DNA from: Spirochaetia bacterium | GTDB lineage: Bacteria > Spirochaetota > Leptospiria > Leptospirales > Leptonemataceae | DNA: 49,238 nucleotides | Direction: 5' to 3' | Assembly: GCA_021413825.1 (NCBI GenBank) | Contig: JAIOPQ010000058.1 | Span: 1-49,238 of the forward strand | Part shown: piece after piece, positions 1 to 10,038 of the stretch | How positions within the stretch are numbered: position 1 is the stretch's first letter | Layout: each line of letters opens with the position of its first letter | Notes under the pieces: generated by a model | Told to the model about the DNA's origin: nothing | Database searches by the model: none | The model's input: the letters and a program-made list of their open reading frames with translations, nothing else | Translations under genes and position numbers: made by a program

Positions 1-45
1 TGGAAGGCCGCATTTCAAGCACTTTTACAAATACAAATCAACTTG

Positions 46-1611
46 ATGATATGGCACTGTTCTTCCTCTTTGCACAAGATGCATTCGGAAGCACACAAAT
101 CCCGGGGGCGATGGTCCGTTTTCATACTCTGCCTGGGGTTAGTTATTTTTGGTACCAACCTTGCGCGAATCGGCGCATCTTACAATAGCGATGGTTTAAT
201 AAAATACATTCAGGCCTACTCGCTTGCGAGTTCTAGATTTCATTCTGAAGAATTGCACTATCCGGGAAAATTCCTTGATCCGGAATACAAGCTCTACCCA
301 TTTCGCGCGCAATATCTGTTGCAGTTCGACGGCAGAAACCTGGGGCAGTATCCCCTGGTTTTCTCAGTCCTCATGGCATTGCCCGTGACACTCTTGCCCC
401 CTGCATCCATTCCGTTTCTTTGCCTCGGAGTTGCTTTTCTGACCCTGCTTGTTTACTGGCGCGTGTTTAAGCCTTCGCCCATTGTCCTGGCGTACGCGAC
501 GTTCGCCACTCCTATGATTACGCAATCCATGGAGCTGACAGAGGGACCCTTCGTACTACTCGCTGGCCTGGGCGGGTTACATTTTTTTATTCGAGCCATA
601 GAAGGTGGGACGATTCGGGACGCTGCACTGGCTGGTTTCTTTAGCGCCCTCGGTGTCTGGCTGAGACTTGAGGCCCTACTCTATTCAGTCAGTCTCCTGG
701 CTGCCTGGATTTTGATTAGTCGGAAGACCATTGGAACGCGACACTACATGGCGTTCGCCATAGCAGCCGGACTTGTTTTTGCAAGTTTCATGCTCTTTAA
801 TTTCTGGGATTACGGTCATCCTCTGGGAACCAGGTTCATTGCAAACCTGAGCGAACCTAAACCTGGAGTTGGTCCGATCGAGCGGATCACTCAGACCATC
901 ACCCTTGTATTTGGATGGAAAATGAAACTGGGTTTCTTTGGATATTCGCCTCTGCTGATTGTGCCTGCTGTATATTTTGCATTTGCAAATAGAGACAACA
1001 CTACGACTCGAATTCTCTTGCTGTTCCTTGCTGGATTTCTCCTGGTTGCTGGAATGATTGCGCCAAATGATGGAATTGTAACCTGGGGCAGTCGATACAT
1101 GGCTCTTGCACTCTTCCCGGCTTTGCTACTCCTCGATCGTTTTCTTAAATTGCAGATCCAGCAAAAAGGAAAGCTTAGAAACGCACTATTCCTCTGCGGC
1201 CTGGCCTATTCCGTTGTTCTAAGTTTTATCACACTCTCAATTCAGCGACACGCAAGTAAAGATCAGTCGTCTATTCAGGGCGAAATCGAAAGCACCAATG
1301 GCGATGTGGTTATTTTTCCATCGCAGCTTTTATCTTCGTATTCAGGCCTCTACTATTTCAAAAAGCCAATATTTGCCGTCTGGAACCCGGAACAGATGAG
1401 GGACCTGGTAATGGCCATCAAGGCACACAGACCAATGCGCGTGTCGTTTGTGGAATATTCTGGCTGGACTGCGCGCGAATTTGCAACTGCACTTCAGGTA
1501 GAATTTGGCCAGGACAAAATTCCAGCCTATTTACAATCCCTCGCAGCATTTAAGACCCTTGAAACGCATAAGGGCAAACATCTAACAATCCACGAGTTCG
1601 TTACAGAATAG
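46..1611 (+). CDS. Polytopic membrane protein, GT-C/PMT-like (function not assigned)
   Basis: About 520 residues with a first membrane segment near residues 25-45, then a periplasmic-looking stretch and many hydrophobic helices to about residue 395. The last ~120 residues are soluble. This layout fits lipid-linked-sugar (GT-C / dolichyl-mannosyltransferase-like) glycosyltransferases and related spirochaete membrane proteins, but I see no diagnostic catalytic motif. The start is uncertain. The frame is open back to base 1 with no stop, so the gene may begin upstream. Candidates inside are TTG at 43, ATG at 46 and ATG at 79, none with a clear ribosome binding site. It ends one base before the stop of the convergent metH, leaving no room for a terminator. 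Confidence 0.6.
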   Translation: MIWHCSSSLHKMHSEAHKSRGRWSVFILCLGLVIFGTNLARIGASYNSDGLIKYIQAYSLASSRFHSEELHYPGKFLDPEYKLYPFRAQYLLQFDGRNLGQYPLVFSVLMALPVTLLPPASIPFLCLGVAFLTLLVYWRVFKPSPIVLAYATFATPMITQSMELTEGPFVLLAGLGGLHFFIRAIEGGTIRDAALAGFFSALGVWLRLEALLYSVSLLAAWILISRKTIGTRHYMAFAIAAGLVFASFMLFNFWDYGHPLGTRFIANLSEPKPGVGPIERITQTITLVFGWKMKLGFFGYSPLLIVPAVYFAFANRDNTTTRILLLFLAGFLLVAGMIAPNDGIVTWGSRYMALALFPALLLLDRFLKLQIQQKGKLRNALFLCGLAYSVVLSFITLSIQRHASKDQSSIQGEIESTNGDVVIFPSQLLSSYSGLYYFKKPIFAVWNPEQMRDLVMAIKAHRPMRVSFVEYSGWTAREFATALQVEFGQDKIPAYLQSLAAFKTLETHKGKHLTIHEFVTE

Positions 1612-1612
1612 G

Positions 1613-4600
1613 CTACCGGTCGTAATTCAAGGCCGGTGAAAGCCATTTTTCTACGACAGGTAACAGCATACCCTTTCTACGGGCGTAGTCCTCGACTTGT
1701 TCCGTTGTGATTTTGCCCAGATTGAAATACTCAGCATCCGGATGCGCAAAATACAGTCCACAGACAGACGCAGCAGGCATCATCGCAAGACTCTCCGTGA
1801 GACTTACTCCAGTATGCTCAGTTGCACGAAGCAGCTTAAACAGAGTTTCCTTTTCCGTGTGGTCGGGTTGCGACGGATAGCCAGGGGCCGGCCTGATGCC
1901 CGCATAACGTTCGCGGATCATGTCTTCATTGTTCAGCGATTCGTCCGGAGCATAACCCCAGAGCTCCTTACGCACCATTTGATGGAGCTTTTCTGCAAAG
2001 GCTTCGGCCAGGCGATCAGCCAGGGCTTTCACCAGAATTGAGTTGTAATCGTCCTGTTTGTCTTCATACGTTTTCGCAAGCTCGGCTACGCCCTGCCCTG
2101 CCGTAACAACGAAAGCACCGATGTAATCGGGTTTCCCCTTTGGAGCAACATTGTCTGACAGGCACCGGTTCGGCTCGCCTGAACGCTTCTCAGTTTGCTG
2201 ACGGAGACCATGAAATACTGCAATCGGTTCTGCGCGAGATTCATCTGCGTACACTTCTACGTCATCGTCCACACGATTCGCCGGCCAGAATTGGGCCACA
2301 CCGTTGGCTTTGATCAGCTTGCGCGCAATGATTTCATCGAGCAGCTTGTTTGCATCGTCGAATAGTTTCTTAGCTTCTTTTCCAATCCGCTCATCTTCAA
2401 AAATGGCCGGATATTTTCCCGGCATTTCCCAGGCCTGGAAGAACGGAGTCCAGTCGATGTATTTGCGCAGTTCTTCGAGCGGGTAATTCTTAAATTCCTG
2501 AACGCCAGCTCGCTTTGGTGCTGGCGTTGGTTTTGAAAAATCCAGCCTGGTTGCATTCGCCCGGGCGGCTTCCAAACTCAGATATTTCTTCTGGTCCTGA
2601 CGATTTGCAAAATCATCGCGAAGCTTATTGTACTCTTCTAGAACTGAATCAGCAAATGCCACTTTTTGTTCCGGTGTAATCAATTGATTCACAACAGGAA
2701 CGCTGCGCGATGCATCGAGCACATGCACGACAGGCGCCGTATATTGCGGCGCAATTTTAACTGCAGTATGAATCTTAGACGTAGTAGCTCCGCCAATCAA
2801 TAGAGGTTGGGTCATTCCACGACGTTGCATTTCTCTTGCCACTTCGACCATCTCATCGAGCGACGGGGTAATTAGACCGGACAGCCCAATCACATCAGCA
2901 TTAATTTTTACAGCCTCATCCAGAATCTTATCGCGCGGAACCATCACGCCCAGATCTACAACATCGAAGTTGTTACAAGCAAGGACAACACCCACGATAT
3001 TCTTTCCAATATCGTGCACGTCACCCTTAACGGTTGCCATTAGAACCTTGGCCTGGGTGCGAGTCTCTCCGCTCAGAGCCTTTTCTTTCTCCATGAACGG
3101 AAGCAAATACGCAACGGATTTTTTCATCACACGAGCGCTCTTTACAACTTGCGGCAAAAACATTTTTCCAGCACCAAACAGATCACCTACAACGGACATT
3201 CCTGCCATTAGCGGACCTTCGATCACATGTAGCGGCCGCGGATAATTTCCGCGCGCTTCTTCTGTATCCTGATCCACAAAGTCCATGATCCCATTTACCA
3301 GAGCGTGCTTGAGCCTTTCTTCCACGGTTGTGTTGCGCCACTCATCTGTTTTGGCCGCAACTGCGTCCTTGCCTTTGACTGAATCCGCAACCTCAAGCAA
3401 TCTCTCCGTTGCATCAGGCCTGCGGTTTAATAGAACATCTTCCACGCGCTCAAGCAAATCTGCCGGAATCTGCTCATACACACCGAGCATACCTGCATTC
3501 ACAATTCCCATATCCAGGCCCGCTTTTACTGCATGATACAGGAAGGCAGTGTGCATAGCTTCGCGCACAGGATTGTTCCCGCGAAATGAAAACGAAATAT
3601 TACTGATTCCACCACTGACGCGCGCATGCGGCAGATTCTTCTTAATCCATTCAGTCGCTTTAATAAAATCGACGGCATAGTTATTGTGCTCCGGAAGTCC
3701 CGTAGCTACAGTCAGAATGTTAGGATCAAAAATGATATCTTGCGCCGGAAACCCGGAGCCAACAAGCAAATCGTACGCACGCTTACAGATTTCGATGCGG
3801 CGTTCGTAGCTATCCGCCTGCCCCACTTCATCAAACGCCATTACAACTGCTGCGGCACCAAATGAACGAATCACCCGCGCACGCTCAAGAAACGCCTCTT
3901 CGCCCTCTTTCAGAGAGATCGAGTTTACTACACTTTTCCCCTGGAGGCACTTCAGCCCGGCTTCCAGCACAGTCCACTTTGACGAATCTACCATTACAGG
4001 AACGCGAGCTATATCAGGCTCTGCGGCAATTAGATTCAGAAACTTTGCCATAGACGCTTCAGAATCGAGCATCCCTTCATCCATATTGATATCGATCAGC
4101 TGCGCTCCGTTTTCAACCTGTTGCCGGGCAACAGATAGAGCCTCGTCAAAATTCCCTTCCAGAATCAGTTTCGCAAATTTGGGTGAGCCGGTCACATTGG
4201 TCCTTTCACCAATGTTGATGAAATTCATGTTATCGCGTACGCGCAAAGGCTCAAGGCCTGAAAGTGCAAAGGATGTGTCGGGTGCTGCTGGTTTTCTTGG
4301 AGGATGTCTGAGTGCCGCTTCAGCCATTGCTTTTACATGCGACGGAGTAGTCCCACAGCATCCGCCAATAATGTTGATTAGCCCTTCGCTTGCATACGCC
4401 TCGATCTGCGCTGCCATATACTCCGGGCTTTCATCGTAGCCACCAAATGCATTTGGAAGTCCAGCATTTGGATAGAGGCTCACTGGAACTGTAGCCACAC
4501 GCGAAAGCTCGGCCAGGAACGGCCTCATCTGCGCCGAACCAAGAGCACAGTTCAGGCCCACTGCCATCAGGTTACGAGCATGAGAAATAGAAATCCAGAA

Positions 4601-5290
4601 CGCCTCAGTTGTTTGGCCGCTTAACGTCCGACCTGACATATCCACGATTGTCCCGGAAAGAATGACAGGAAGCTCGTTGCCGGTTTCCTTTGCGTATTGA
4701 TCGAGAGCATAGAGCGCAGCCTTGCAATTCAATGTATCAAAGATCGTTTCAACCAAAAACACGTCAGCTCCGCCGTCGACTAGACCGCGAATCTGCTCCA
4801 TGTAGGCTGTTACTACTTCATCAAAGGTTACAGCGCGAAATCCTGGATCGTTTACATCAGGCGAAAGCGAAAGTGAGCGATTGAGCGGACCGATTGCCCC
4901 GGCAACAAAACGTGGTTTTTCCGGGGTTTTAGCCGTATATTCATCTGCAGCCTTACGCGCCAGGGCAACGCCCTCTCTGCTCAACTCATATGCCAGATGC
5001 GAAAGCTCGTAGTCAGCCTGCGCAATCGAAGTCGAAGAGAACGTATTGCTCTCAATAATATCCGCTCCAGCTTCCAGGTATTCTTTGTGAATCGCATAGA
5101 TCACGTCTGGTCGCGTAAGGATGAGAATATCCGAGTTCCCTTTCAGCTCTTTCTTGTGATCCTTGAAGCGATCGCTTGTATAATCCGATCCCTGGAGCTT
5201 GTACCGCTGAATCATTGTACCCATGGCTCCGTCCAGAACCAAGATTCTTTCGCTCAGCAGCTTCTTTAAGGTTTCAGCTCTCGAATTCAT
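1613..5290 (-). CDS. metH: Cobalamin-dependent methionine synthase MetH
   Basis: Transfers methyl from 5-methyl-THF through cobalamin to homocysteine, giving methionine and THF. At 1225 aa it is full length (E. coli MetH is about 1227). Modules in order: homocysteine/zinc domain (1 to ~340, with VGLNC and GGCCGTT zinc cysteines), pterin-binding domain (~355-640), cobalamin cap (~650-740), B12 domain with the DVHDIG motif, and C-terminal AdoMet activation domain (~900-1225). I count the axial-ligand His at residue 759, the same number as in E. coli. It is last in the ArsR-methyltransferase / ahcY / metH minus-strand order, 137 bp after ahcY. Coupling it to SAH hydrolase makes physiological sense because AhcY supplies homocysteine. 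Confidence 0.98.
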   Translation of the reverse strand: MNSRAETLKKLLSERILVLDGAMGTMIQRYKLQGSDYTSDRFKDHKKELKGNSDILILTRPDVIYAIHKEYLEAGADIIESNTFSSTSIAQADYELSHLAYELSREGVALARKAADEYTAKTPEKPRFVAGAIGPLNRSLSLSPDVNDPGFRAVTFDEVVTAYMEQIRGLVDGGADVFLVETIFDTLNCKAALYALDQYAKETGNELPVILSGTIVDMSGRTLSGQTTEAFWISISHARNLMAVGLNCALGSAQMRPFLAELSRVATVPVSLYPNAGLPNAFGGYDESPEYMAAQIEAYASEGLINIIGGCCGTTPSHVKAMAEAALRHPPRKPAAPDTSFALSGLEPLRVRDNMNFINIGERTNVTGSPKFAKLILEGNFDEALSVARQQVENGAQLIDINMDEGMLDSEASMAKFLNLIAAEPDIARVPVMVDSSKWTVLEAGLKCLQGKSVVNSISLKEGEEAFLERARVIRSFGAAAVVMAFDEVGQADSYERRIEICKRAYDLLVGSGFPAQDIIFDPNILTVATGLPEHNNYAVDFIKATEWIKKNLPHARVSGGISNISFSFRGNNPVREAMHTAFLYHAVKAGLDMGIVNAGMLGVYEQIPADLLERVEDVLLNRRPDATERLLEVADSVKGKDAVAAKTDEWRNTTVEERLKHALVNGIMDFVDQDTEEARGNYPRPLHVIEGPLMAGMSVVGDLFGAGKMFLPQVVKSARVMKKSVAYLLPFMEKEKALSGETRTQAKVLMATVKGDVHDIGKNIVGVVLACNNFDVVDLGVMVPRDKILDEAVKINADVIGLSGLITPSLDEMVEVAREMQRRGMTQPLLIGGATTSKIHTAVKIAPQYTAPVVHVLDASRSVPVVNQLITPEQKVAFADSVLEEYNKLRDDFANRQDQKKYLSLEAARANATRLDFSKPTPAPKRAGVQEFKNYPLEELRKYIDWTPFFQAWEMPGKYPAIFEDERIGKEAKKLFDDANKLLDEIIARKLIKANGVAQFWPANRVDDDVEVYADESRAEPIAVFHGLRQQTEKRSGEPNRCLSDNVAPKGKPDYIGAFVVTAGQGVAELAKTYEDKQDDYNSILVKALADRLAEAFAEKLHQMVRKELWGYAPDESLNNEDMIRERYAGIRPAPGYPSQPDHTEKETLFKLLRATEHTGVSLTESLAMMPAASVCGLYFAHPDAEYFNLGKITTEQVEDYARRKGMLLPVVEKWLSPALNYDR

Positions 5291-5379
5291 TTCAATCTCT
5301 CAAAGTTAAATCTAACAACAATCTCTCACGTAGACAAACGGGCTACGCGACGTATTTTAAAAATGTATAATAGCGGAAT

Positions 5380-5416
5380 CCTTCCAGACTCGGGCACCGA
5401 GCCCTCGCCTGGAAGA
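5380..5416 (-). other. Two-tier hairpin between ahcY and metH
   Basis: An outer stem (CTTCCAG at 5381-5387 with CTGGAAG at 5409-5415) encloses an inner stem (CTCGG at 5389-5393 with CCGAG at 5397-5401, loop GCA). It lies about 12 nt after the ahcY stop in the transcribed direction. No U-tract follows on the minus strand, so it is not a standard intrinsic terminator. It may be an mRNA processing or stability element, or part of a structured leader. I could not match it to the SAM or SAH riboswitch cores I know. Confidence 0.45.
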
Positions 5417-5427
5417 TTTTCTGTTTC

Positions 5428-6735
5428 TTAGTAACGGTAGTGGTCTGGCTTGTAAGGACCATCCACGGAAAGATCGAGGTATTTCGCCTGATCCGGAGAA
5501 AGTCGAGTAAGCTTTGCACCAATCTTTTCGAGATGGAGCATTGCAACTTTTTCGTCCAAATGCTTTGGAAGACGATACACGCCGATTTCATACTTGTTGG
5601 TATACAAGTCGATCTGTGCTAGAACCTGGTTTGTGAAGCTGTTAGACATCACAAAGCTTGGATGACCAGTTGCACAACCCAGGTTTACAAGGCGTCCGTC
5701 TGCCAGAAGCAGAATGCTCTTGCCGTTCGGGAACGTGTACTTGTCAACTTGAGGCTTGATCTCAGTCTTCTTGATTCCTTTGAATGCCTTGAGCTGAGCT
5801 ACCTGGATTTCTACATCGAAGTGCCCAATGTTACACACGATTGATCCGTCGCGCATTTTTGCCAGATGATCAATCGTAATGATGTCTTTGTTTCCAGTTG
5901 TAGTCACAAAGATATCTGCACGATCGGCCCATGCGTCCATTGTATCAACTTGATAGCCTTCCATTGCAGCCTGCAGCGCGCAAATTGGATCGATTTCTGT
6001 GATGATCACACGGCAACCAAATGCACGCAGACTCTGCGCAGAACCTTTACCAACATCGCCGTAACCAGCAACAACAGCAACCTTGCCCGCAAGCATGATG
6101 TCAGTTGCGCGTTTGATTCCGTCAGCAAGTGATTCGCGGCAACCATAGAGGTTGTCGAATTTACTTTTTGTAACAGAATCATTCACGTTGATCGCAGGAA
6201 TCATCAGATTTCCGAGTTCAAGCTCTTTAACAAGTTTGTGTACGCCGGTAGTGGTTTCTTCAGAAACCCCTTTGATGTTTTTCAAAAGTGCCGGGTGTTT
6301 TTCGTGAACCCACCATGTAAGATCTCCACCGTCATCCAGAATCATGTTTGGACCACCGTCGAACTTCAAGGTTTCGTCGATACACCACCAGTATTCTTCT
6401 TCTGTCATGCCTTTCCAGGCAAACACTGGAATTCCAGCTTCCGCCATTGCGGCTGCAGCGTGATCCTGTGTACTGTAGATGTTACAGCTGGACCAGCGAA
6501 TCTCTGCTCCCAGTTCTTTGAGAGTTTCGATCAGCACTGCTGTCTGAATCGTCATGTGAAGCGATCCGCAGATCTTTGCACCTTTCAGTGGCTTAGTGTT
6601 TCCATACTCGCGGCGAAGCGCCATGAGTCCTGGCATTTCTTGTTCAGCAAGGATGATCTCTTCTCTACCCCAGCGGGCAAGGGAGATATCCTTGACTTTG
6701 TAATCCTGTCCTTTCTGTGTTTCAAGCGTTGGCAT
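5428..6735 (-). CDS. ahcY: S-adenosylhomocysteine hydrolase (adenosylhomocysteinase)
   Basis: Converts S-adenosylhomocysteine to adenosine and homocysteine with bound NAD+, removing the inhibitory product of SAM-dependent methylation. The 435 aa match the family length. Visible signatures: the catalytic [19 protein letters not shown] segment (Lys and Asp of the active site), the NAD-binding [11 protein letters not shown] loop, and the typical C-terminal KPDHYRY tail that completes the NAD site of the neighbouring subunit. Its start overlaps the end of the ArsR-methyltransferase gene by 14 bp, implying co-transcription and translational coupling. It is followed by metH, which uses the homocysteine it releases. 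Confidence 0.98.
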   Translation of the reverse strand: MPTLETQKGQDYKVKDISLARWGREEIILAEQEMPGLMALRREYGNTKPLKGAKICGSLHMTIQTAVLIETLKELGAEIRWSSCNIYSTQDHAAAAMAEAGIPVFAWKGMTEEEYWWCIDETLKFDGGPNMILDDGGDLTWWVHEKHPALLKNIKGVSEETTTGVHKLVKELELGNLMIPAINVNDSVTKSKFDNLYGCRESLADGIKRATDIMLAGKVAVVAGYGDVGKGSAQSLRAFGCRVIITEIDPICALQAAMEGYQVDTMDAWADRADIFVTTTGNKDIITIDHLAKMRDGSIVCNIGHFDVEIQVAQLKAFKGIKKTEIKPQVDKYTFPNGKSILLLADGRLVNLGCATGHPSFVMSNSFTNQVLAQIDLYTNKYEIGVYRLPKHLDEKVAMLHLEKIGAKLTRLSPDQAKYLDLSVDGPYKPDHYRY

Positions 6736-7681
6736 TTAAACCTCCTGTGGTTTGCTTTCTAGCTCTATAAATAAGACATGTGAGCTTGCCCTCACCTCTG
6801 CCCGTGCGTTTCTCTTGAACTGTAAAACCTGCATCCTGAATCATGGCCTCCAGGCGTTCGCCCGAAAACCCTGGCCAAAAATCTGCAAATTCGCGTTGCA
6901 TAGCCTCTTCTTCATGTTCTTTAAGATCAACGACGACTAACGTTCCTTTATCGCGAAGCACTCGATTGGCTTCCTTGAGCCCTGACGATGGATCAGGCAT
7001 ATGATGTAAAACCATGGAAGCGACGACTGCATCCGCTCCCTCATTTGGGAGCGGCAGGTGTTCGATTTCGCCCAGGCGAAATTCACCCTGCGGACATGCA
7101 TTCCGCGCAACTTCGAGGACCTTAGGACTCTGATCCACACCGATGGTCTTGCCGGCCAGTTTTGCGATCATGACGGACAATTCCCCTGTTCCGCAGCCCA
7201 GATCGACTACGGTTCCAGGCTGTTTACCTAGCTCTGAGAGTATTTCTCTTCTATAATATACAGAATCCACGAACGTCTGCTGCATACGATCATGCTCGCG
7301 ACCAATTCGCTGAAAGTGATCCACGCTCATCTGTTTGCGAAGCTCCAGGATTTCCGTCAGCTTGCTCCGATCACGGGTGAGGCCTTTGTAGAGACCGTTG
7401 CTCGATTCTGGCACCTGGGACAGCGCCTCAAGAAGGTCACGCACAAGCGCGTCCCCTTTTGAATTGCCAGCAAGACCATAGTAGACTCGATTTCCAAGGC
7501 GATGGCTCTCAAGGAGTCCTGCATCCGCCAGTATCTTCAAATGCCTGGAAATCCGACTCTGGCCCATATTCAGGATTTCGAGGATTTCCCCGACTGACAG
7601 GGGCTCTGCACCGAGCACGGACAGAATCCGCAAACGCGTCTCATCCGCAGCGGCCCTCAGAGTTTTGAGCAGATCAGCCAT
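6722..7681 (-). CDS. ArsR-family regulator fused to a SAM methyltransferase domain (SahR-like)
   Basis: 319 aa. Residues ~1-95 form an ArsR winged helix ([12 protein letters not shown], then [20 protein letters not shown]). There is no CxC metal-binding pair typical of arsenic or cadmium sensors. Residues ~150-300 form a class I methyltransferase with motif [13 protein letters not shown] and motif II acidic residue in GVDQSP. In several bacteria such fusions sit beside ahcY/metH/metF, and ArsR proteins called SahR sense S-adenosylhomocysteine. Position first in the ahcY-metH operon with a palindrome over its own promoter supports an autoregulated sensor of the SAH/SAM state. No clear Shine-Dalgarno lies before the ATG, so the mRNA may be nearly leaderless. 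Confidence 0.85.
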   Translation of the reverse strand: MADLLKTLRAAADETRLRILSVLGAEPLSVGEILEILNMGQSRISRHLKILADAGLLESHRLGNRVYYGLAGNSKGDALVRDLLEALSQVPESSNGLYKGLTRDRSKLTEILELRKQMSVDHFQRIGREHDRMQQTFVDSVYYRREILSELGKQPGTVVDLGCGTGELSVMIAKLAGKTIGVDQSPKVLEVARNACPQGEFRLGEIEHLPLPNEGADAVVASMVLHHMPDPSSGLKEANRVLRDKGTLVVVDLKEHEEEAMQREFADFWPGFSGERLEAMIQDAGFTVQEKRTGRGEGKLTCLIYRARKQTTGGLNANA

Positions 7682-7687
7682 ACTTGA

Positions 7688-7721
7688 ATATCAAGATATC
7701 TTGATATAGGTATACTGGCAA
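7688..7721 (-). promoter_or_regulatory. Promoter and 20-bp palindromic operator of the SahR-like/ahcY/metH operon
   Basis: Positions 7688-7707 are a perfect 20-bp palindrome (half site ATATCAAGAT), ending 7 bp before the start codon of the ArsR-methyltransferase gene. On the minus strand TTGCCA (7721-7716) is followed after 17 bp by TATCTT (7698-7693), so the palindrome covers the predicted -10 and part of the spacer, a repressor position. The predicted transcription start is only about 5 nt from the ATG. The palindrome is seen directly; the promoter elements and the regulator are inferred. Confidence 0.7.
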
Positions 7722-7788
7722 GCTTAAAAACAGCCCGGGCTTTACAACTCACCAGCCATCGAAGGCGAGGATTGGCGGGATACGCACC

Positions 7789-8961
7789 TCAAACCTGCCC
7801 CTGGTTGCTCACCCCCACCCGCTTGCCCATAAGGCCAACCAGGGCAAGACCCACCAGCCCAATCAGAAACATTGCGTAGGAAACCGCAAGGAACATCAAT
7901 TTTACTCCGGTGAAGACACCCGTAACAGCGGCTAACGTTGCATTCATATGCGGATACGCCGACAGATGCACAAGCATCAAAGAATTTTCCAGAACATCAA
8001 ATACCAGAAATCCGAGGGGAATCAGTCCGATTCTGGCTGGCAATCCAACCGCAGAACAGAACCGCATCGCGACCGCGCCAATACACAACGACAACGGAAT
8101 TGGAAAAATCATATCAACCAGGTTTATCCAGACATACAGTGTCCGTCCGGAAGTTCCATACGCGTCAAACACCTGGGTTAAATCTGTGATCGTGGAATAC
8201 GGACGGAAATCCAGTTTCAAGGGAACTGCAGCTGCTTGCCCGACGCCGATCCTCCCTTCCAGTATTTGCATCATACCTGCACAAACCATGGCGACTACAA
8301 ACAAGACAAAGATCGACCGAGCAGATTGGAAGCGCTCCGGAATTTTTTCCAGCCAACTCAAACTTGAACTCGATCCAACCATCAAGCCGCACACGAGCAG
8401 GCTGAAAGGAAGCAAAGGACCGTGTGGTAGATACTTGAAGAGTACCGCCGAACAAATCATTAACAAAGGTAGAGCAACAAACCAGGCTCCGATCACGCGT
8501 TCGTCGCGGTTTTTTAGAAGTTTTCTTCCGAGCAAAAGCGAAACGATCATAATCCCAAACAGAGCGGGAGCCTCAATCCAACGAAATCCTATCGTTCGAA
8601 ATATCTCACCGTAAAAGCCGGCAACCCAGTATGCCAGAACATTTCCGCAGGCGGCGATCGCAGTCACTGCAATCATTGCCTGGAATTCTCGTCTGGCAAT
8701 CTGTGCCATCGGACTTACCTTCCGCAAATAGAAAAGCCCTGAAAGCAGCCCGACGTAGACAAGAATACATAGCCTTCCAAAGAAATAGTAATTACTGCTC
8801 TCTGCAAAAACGCCCGCACGAAATTCAAGGAACGCCTGGATGTTAGCGCTCGCTAACCTGACAAGAGGTGGCGAAGTCTCTGCATTCCAGATGTGCGACT
8901 GAATTGGAGCTAGAAATATACAAGCCAGAACACCAACAAGACTCAGAACCAGAGCAATCAT
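7789..8961 (-). CDS. Polytopic membrane protein of unknown function
   Basis: 390 aa with roughly ten hydrophobic helices spread over the whole length and a short charged C-terminus. The N-terminal helix could be a signal anchor. A long extracytoplasmic loop probably lies between helices 1 and 2 (residues ~20-60). I recognise no catalytic or transport signature. A Shine-Dalgarno GAGGTG lies about 8 nt before the ATG. It is transcribed divergently from the MarR regulator at 9067, and the two share a promoter region with two strong palindromes, so it is the best candidate target of that regulator. It could be an efflux or stress-related membrane protein, but the sequence does not show this. Confidence 0.75.
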   Translation of the reverse strand: MIALVLSLVGVLACIFLAPIQSHIWNAETSPPLVRLASANIQAFLEFRAGVFAESSNYYFFGRLCILVYVGLLSGLFYLRKVSPMAQIARREFQAMIAVTAIAACGNVLAYWVAGFYGEIFRTIGFRWIEAPALFGIMIVSLLLGRKLLKNRDERVIGAWFVALPLLMICSAVLFKYLPHGPLLPFSLLVCGLMVGSSSSLSWLEKIPERFQSARSIFVLFVVAMVCAGMMQILEGRIGVGQAAAVPLKLDFRPYSTITDLTQVFDAYGTSGRTLYVWINLVDMIFPIPLSLCIGAVAMRFCSAVGLPARIGLIPLGFLVFDVLENSLMLVHLSAYPHMNATLAAVTGVFTGVKLMFLAVSYAMFLIGLVGLALVGLMGKRVGVSNQGQV

Positions 8962-8991
8962 ACACTACACCTCATGCCTTGACAAAGAGAT

Positions 8992-9050
8992 TCTTGACGT
9001 CAAGATACAAGATCTGTGTCTTTCTTATTCTCTTGACGTCAAGAGAATAA
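8992..9050. promoter_or_regulatory. Two MarR-type palindromic operators in a divergent promoter
   Basis: Positions 8992-9005 read TCTTGACGTCAAGA, a perfect 14-bp palindrome. Positions 9025-9050 contain the same 14-bp core extended to a perfect 26-bp palindrome. Their centres are 39 bp apart. They occupy most of the 105-bp gap between the minus-strand membrane protein (start 8961) and marR (start 9067). A TTGACA at 8979-8984 and an AATAAT at 9046-9051 are possible promoter pieces. The location fits autoregulation plus control of the divergent gene, as usual for MarR proteins. Confidence 0.75.
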
Positions 9051-9066
9051 TGCACAAATTTCAAAA

Positions 9067-9594
9067 ATGTCGCACAAACCCGAACGTCGAGACCATGTAG
9101 ATATGGTCCGGGCCCAATGGGAAAAGGAGCGTCCCGATCTGGATGCAGAGGCAATCGCAATCATAGGCAGAGTGCATCGACTCTCCCAGATCATGTTTAC
9201 GGACATTCATAAGCCGATTTTCGATGAGCATGGCTTGATCCATCCTGATTTCGATGTGCTCGCTGCACTCCTCAGAAGCGGAAGCCCTTACAGCAAATCG
9301 CCCGGAGAATTACTCTCCACTCTAATGATTACCTCCGGGACGATGACCAATCGAATGGATCGCCTGGAAACGGCCGGCCTTGTGCAACGGATTGCTGATC
9401 CGGAAGATAGGCGCGGTGTATTAATCAAGCTGACAACAAAAGGGAAAGAAGTCATCTCAAGAACTCTGGAAGATCACGTTCGAGCAGAAACCGCAGTTCT
9501 CAAAGCACTCAGCGAAAAAGAAAGAGCGGATTTCTCGAGAACCCTGAGGAAACTCTTGCTCACTCTGGAGAAACCAGGAGCTTACTCCGGCTAA
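9067..9594 (+). CDS. MarR-family transcriptional regulator
   Basis: 175 aa. The winged-helix core is clear: a helical dimerisation N-terminus, recognition helix in the SGTMTNRMDRLETAGLVQR segment (about residues 97-115), wing DPEDRRGVLIKLTTKGKEVI, and C-terminal dimerisation helices ending near TLEKPG. MarR proteins usually repress their own gene and a divergent neighbour until a small ligand or oxidant releases them. Here the divergent neighbour is the membrane protein at 7789-8961, and the intergenic region holds two palindromic sites. No good ribosome binding site precedes the ATG. The stop overlaps the stop of the convergent SRPBCC gene by four bases. Confidence 0.92.
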   Translation: MSHKPERRDHVDMVRAQWEKERPDLDAEAIAIIGRVHRLSQIMFTDIHKPIFDEHGLIHPDFDVLAALLRSGSPYSKSPGELLSTLMITSGTMTNRMDRLETAGLVQRIADPEDRRGVLIKLTTKGKEVISRTLEDHVRAETAVLKALSEKERADFSRTLRKLLLTLEKPGAYSG

Positions 9595-9980
9595 CCCAGG
9601 TATTCCTTCATCTTGCTCCAATAATTCTTCCGCCAGTTGGCCTCAACATCTGGAATCAGAGCCTTCGGAACGCCGCGATGCGTCAGCACCAGCTCCGTCC
9701 CACCATCCCTGGTAGCATTCAAATTGAACGTGGCCATTGAGAAGATCCCAACCGGAAAATCTTTCCGCCGCCAGGCCTGCACTATTCGCTTGCCAGGTGC
9801 CAGATCTACATTGATGCCCGCGACATCACCCGAAAGGGCAGTAAACGCTCCGCCTACTTCCTTGCTAATCGTTGCTTTTGCGCCGGTACAGTCGCTGTGA
9901 TTCTTTGAGTCCGCCAGTATCCGATAAATTGCGTCGGGAGCCGCTTTGAACTTCACTTTGTGCTTTATTGTCTTACACAT
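9591..9980 (-). CDS. SRPBCC / AHSA1-like small-ligand-binding protein
   Basis: 129 aa, full length for the START-like SRPBCC superfamily, closest in feel to the AHSA1 (activator of Hsp90 ATPase homologue) group. Visible signs are the N-terminal strand with PDAIYRILADSKNHSDCTGAKA, a central GGAFTALSGDVAGINVDLAPGKRIVQAWR stretch, the TELVLTHRGVP strand and a C-terminal helix ending WSKMKEYLG. Such proteins bind hydrophobic ligands or act as co-chaperone-like factors. The specific role is unknown. A good ribosome site (GAGG, 6 nt) precedes the ATG. It lies 55 bp downstream of the PP2C phosphatase gene on the same strand. Confidence 0.85.
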   Translation of the reverse strand: MCKTIKHKVKFKAAPDAIYRILADSKNHSDCTGAKATISKEVGGAFTALSGDVAGINVDLAPGKRIVQAWRRKDFPVGIFSMATFNLNATRDGGTELVLTHRGVPKALIPDVEANWRKNYWSKMKEYLG

Positions 9981-10021
9981 CGACTACCTCGAGACTTTTA
10001 ATTGCTCTCTATTTTCGACGT

Positions 10022-10038
10022 TAGGCGGCTGTCGCCTA
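10022..10038 (-). other. Short hairpin at the end of the PP2C phosphatase gene
   Basis: TAGGCG (10022-10027) pairs perfectly with CGCCTA (10033-10038) around a 5-nt loop, and the stem includes the stop codon of the phosphatase gene. No T-run follows on the minus strand. It may weakly terminate or stabilise the metF-phosphatase transcript before the SRPBCC gene. Confidence 0.3.

Noticed and set aside
1697..5269. Several plus-strand ORFs of 60-117 codons opposite metH
   Set aside because: They are shadows of the metH codons with no ribosome sites or recognisable products.
5291..5427. SAM or SAH riboswitch upstream of metH
   Set aside because: The hairpin contains CCAGGC and CTCGG pieces reminiscent of SAH-riboswitch blocks, but their order and spacing do not match, and no SAM-I core was found. 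Kept only as an unexplained structure.
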